From Lepiota brunneoincarnata (lineage: Eukaryota; Basidiomycota; Agaricomycetes; Agaricales; Agaricaceae), in assembly GCA_023014365.1 (NCBI GenBank), contig JAEBUN010000010.1, forward strand, positions 1,226,262 through 1,290,261: a stretch of 64,000 nucleotides of DNA. Reading direction: 5' to 3'. The position numbers and the translations under genes are program-made. The notes beneath the pieces were generated by a model. It was not told the DNA's origin and did not search any database. It saw only the letters and a list, made by a program, of their open reading frames with translations. Of this stretch, positions 61,951 through 64,000 are shown piece after piece; position 1 is the first letter of the stretch, and each line of letters starts with the position of its first letter.

Positions 61951-64000
61951 CTTAGTGAAAACAAGCCCACTATCCATATTAAAACATACGAACGTTTTTA
62001 CCTTTTCATCTGGAGCCCACCGCGAGGGGGGTTTTCAGTTGAATTTCACAAGACAAAACACCAAAAGACTTGGACACTGGCCCGCCTTTCACCTGCGAAG
62101 CAGAAAAAGGTTCAAGCAAAGACCGTAAAGTCACCCAAAACGTCCTTCGAGAGCAGTCTCAGGAAGGTCGACCCACCAAAACAGAGAACTACTCGGAACT
62201 CCAATTGTCCAGAAGGTTCTGAAGGCCTCATCGCTGCTAGTACCTCTCGAAAGCGAAAAGATCCCGTTAGCGCTTTAGCTGCGAACACAGCGAGTGGTTC
62301 AGCAGTTGCAGCTTTGAGAGAAGCCGTACCGCCGATCTCTACTGCTCCCAGAATTACTATAAGGCTGCCAGCCTCAGCTCGCAACATAGCGCATATTCTG
62401 CACACCGAAAACCAGGATGGTCAGACCGTTCCTACGCTAAGCTTAGCGTTACCAAACCAAAACTCGTTTCATACAAACCCTTTTGGTGCCCCCACGGTAC
62501 CACAGATATCACAGTCAACTCCGACTGTACAGACAAACCAAACTACGCCGTCGACGACGACTACAGCTAGAAAAATGGGACACGAGCGTATGCCAATTCC
62601 CTTTAGCAATAATGCTCCCAGGTGGGATGCATCAAAACCACAGACATTGAGAAATTATCTCTGGACGCTGGAACGTCTCTTCACGATAACGAAGACGACG
62701 GACGAGGCAGAAAGAATAAATTGGGTGGTGTCATATGTGGACCAGGATATCCGTGAAGAGTGGATGAGTTTTGCGGAGTTCTTAGCAGGAAGCTGGACAG
62801 GCTTCGTAGAGAGATTAAAGAAAGAGTATCCCGAGGCTGTGGCAGCCGAGCAGGGCTCAGTGCGACGCTTGAGGGAACTCTGCGCAGAGAGTAGAGGCAT
62901 TGCGATGAATGAGGAGCATAAAGTCTTGGACTTTAAAAGGCGATTCATTCTCGAAGCAGAGAAGTGTCTAAAGTCGCCGGCGGTAGTCTCGAACCGAGAG
63001 CTAGTCAAGTTATTTACGAGCGCACTGGACTCGGTGTTCCAGGATGTGCTCAATGCGAGATTAGCGATCACCGGGGCGCGTAGAACCGCAAGTGATGGGT
63101 CGGCACTGACTGCGAAGGATTTACGCGAAGAGGACCCCTATGATTGGAGGATTGTCGTGGATAAAGCTGTCGAAATTTCGATTGGCAAAACACTTATGTG
63201 ATCCCTTCATCAGGATTTGAGGCCGGTAAACTTGGCATCGATGAGCCATCCACCTGCGACGTCCGGAACAGGGACTTATGACCCAGTGGTAAAGCGAGAA
63301 CTGCAAAGCTTAAAGCAGAAATTTCAGGATGAAGTCTCGCAGATGGCAGGTGGCCTCGCTGAGCTTAAGGACCTCATGAATATCCAGGGGCATACCTTAA
63401 AAACATATTTAGAGAGCTTGGCGAAAGACGGACATAATCATGCCAGTTATAATCACGCCCAGAGGAATACCGGAAGTGGGCCGGCAGGGTCGCTTTCCGA
63501 TCGCAAGTGTTTCTACTGCTGGTTATTAGGGCATAGTTGGTTATTCTGCCCAGGACATGGAGGCGGATAAACAAGCCGGGCCGAATTAGAGTCGAAGGGA
63601 ACAAAATATATATGGGAGACGGCTCGAGTATCCCTCGAGGAGAAGGGCCTATTAAAGAGAAAGTGGCAAAGTACTATGCGACAAAGGGACAACTCTTCGT
63701 TCAGATACCAGAACTGCCGGAGGTTGAGCCTGAGTTACCGCAAGTACCAATGTCAGCAGTGTTTGCACAGAGAGCGTTCCCGAGGTCAGAAAACCAAAGG
63801 TCGCCAGCGGAAGAAGAAATCCGCCGTCTGAAGCAGCGCATGGAAATGTTGGAGACAGCTGCCATCCACGCTGGGAGTACCCCAAAGGTTAAGCTTATGA
63901 CAAGAAAGGATGATACGTCGAGATACAGTCTTTGGCCGAGCAATTGGCCCAGATACAGGCTAAGCTTAGTGGTCTGACGGATGGTACGCCCTCGGCAAGC
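61951..64000 (+). pseudogene. Ty3/gypsy gag, runs off the window end
   Basis: Open from 61951 to TGA 63199-63201 in one frame; the first ATG is at 62575. Upstream there is a T/P-rich stretch without ATG. Capsid part: RMPIPFSNNAPRWDASKPQT, NYLWTLERLFTITKTTDEAE, DQDIREEWMSFAEFL, KRRFILEAEKCLKSPAVVSN. After the TGA the same frame continues to the knuckle CFYCWLLGHSWLFC (63508-63549). The frame then shifts: INKPGRIRVEGNKIYMGDGS is in frame 3. It shifts again near 63915, where QSLAEQLAQIQAKLSGLTD continues to the end. One stop and two frameshifts mean this copy cannot make a normal Gag. The MGDGS-type motif after the knuckle is typical of basidiomycete gypsy gag. Confidence 0.88.

Overview
This window is almost entirely transposable-element DNA, and I found no convincing single-copy host gene. 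It most likely comes from a filamentous basidiomycete (Agaricomycete-type) fungus. That is inferred from three things: Tad1-like LINEs with an RNase H domain, Ty1/copia and Ty3/gypsy gag sequences of the type seen in mushrooms (zinc knuckle with a GHSWLFC ending), and decay concentrated at CpG sites, which is the basidiomycete form of RIP-like or methylation-driven mutation. I cannot name the species.

Two LINE families dominate. LINE-A has a 3' end ...TAAATTGTTGATTTC(A)n. LINE-B has a 3' end ...AAATTGGAGATT(A)n. Both encode an ORF2 with an endonuclease, a reverse transcriptase (YVDD/YIDD), an RNase H-like domain and a terminal C-x-C-x7-H-x4-C motif. I can follow about fourteen LINE-A and eight LINE-B copies on both strands. 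Most are 5'-truncated and many sit inside one another with recognisable target-site duplications (TSDs). LTR elements add two copia elements (Copia-1, minus, 16663-21789; Copia-2, plus, 29911 to about 38474, 3' LTR lost), one decayed gypsy gag (about 11935-13229, minus) and one younger gypsy gag (about 61950 to the window end, plus). There are also seven solo LTRs of three families, each with a 5-bp TSD.

Layout. 1-2258: old, CpG-poor DNA with an unidentified coding remnant, a decayed 18S rRNA fragment (1771-2024) and a 10-bp minisatellite. 2259-11934: nested, heavily mutated LINE-A copies. 11935-16660: decayed gypsy gag, LINE ORF1, LINE-B pieces and one copy of a tRNA-headed SINE-like element. 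16663-21789: Copia-1. 21795-29910: LINE-B and LINE-A chimeras. 29911-38474: Copia-2 carrying LINE-B, which carries LINE-A. 38475-43881: LINE-B and LINE-A fragments. 43882-49909: a head-to-head LINE-A inverted repeat. 50036-60788: LINE-A and LINE-B with solo LTRs and a complete SINE-like element. 60789-64000: CpG-rich gypsy leader and gag.

The most interesting observations are these. (1) A roughly 1.09-kb element begins with RNA polymerase III A/B boxes and ends in the LINE-A tail, so it looks like a non-autonomous parasite of LINE-A. (2) A hairpin module of about 50 nt lies in the 3' UTRs of both LINE families, twice in LINE-A. (3) LINE-A has lost RNase H catalytic aspartates in every copy that covers the domain. 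(4) A large LINE-A palindrome has arms that share a private nonsense mutation.
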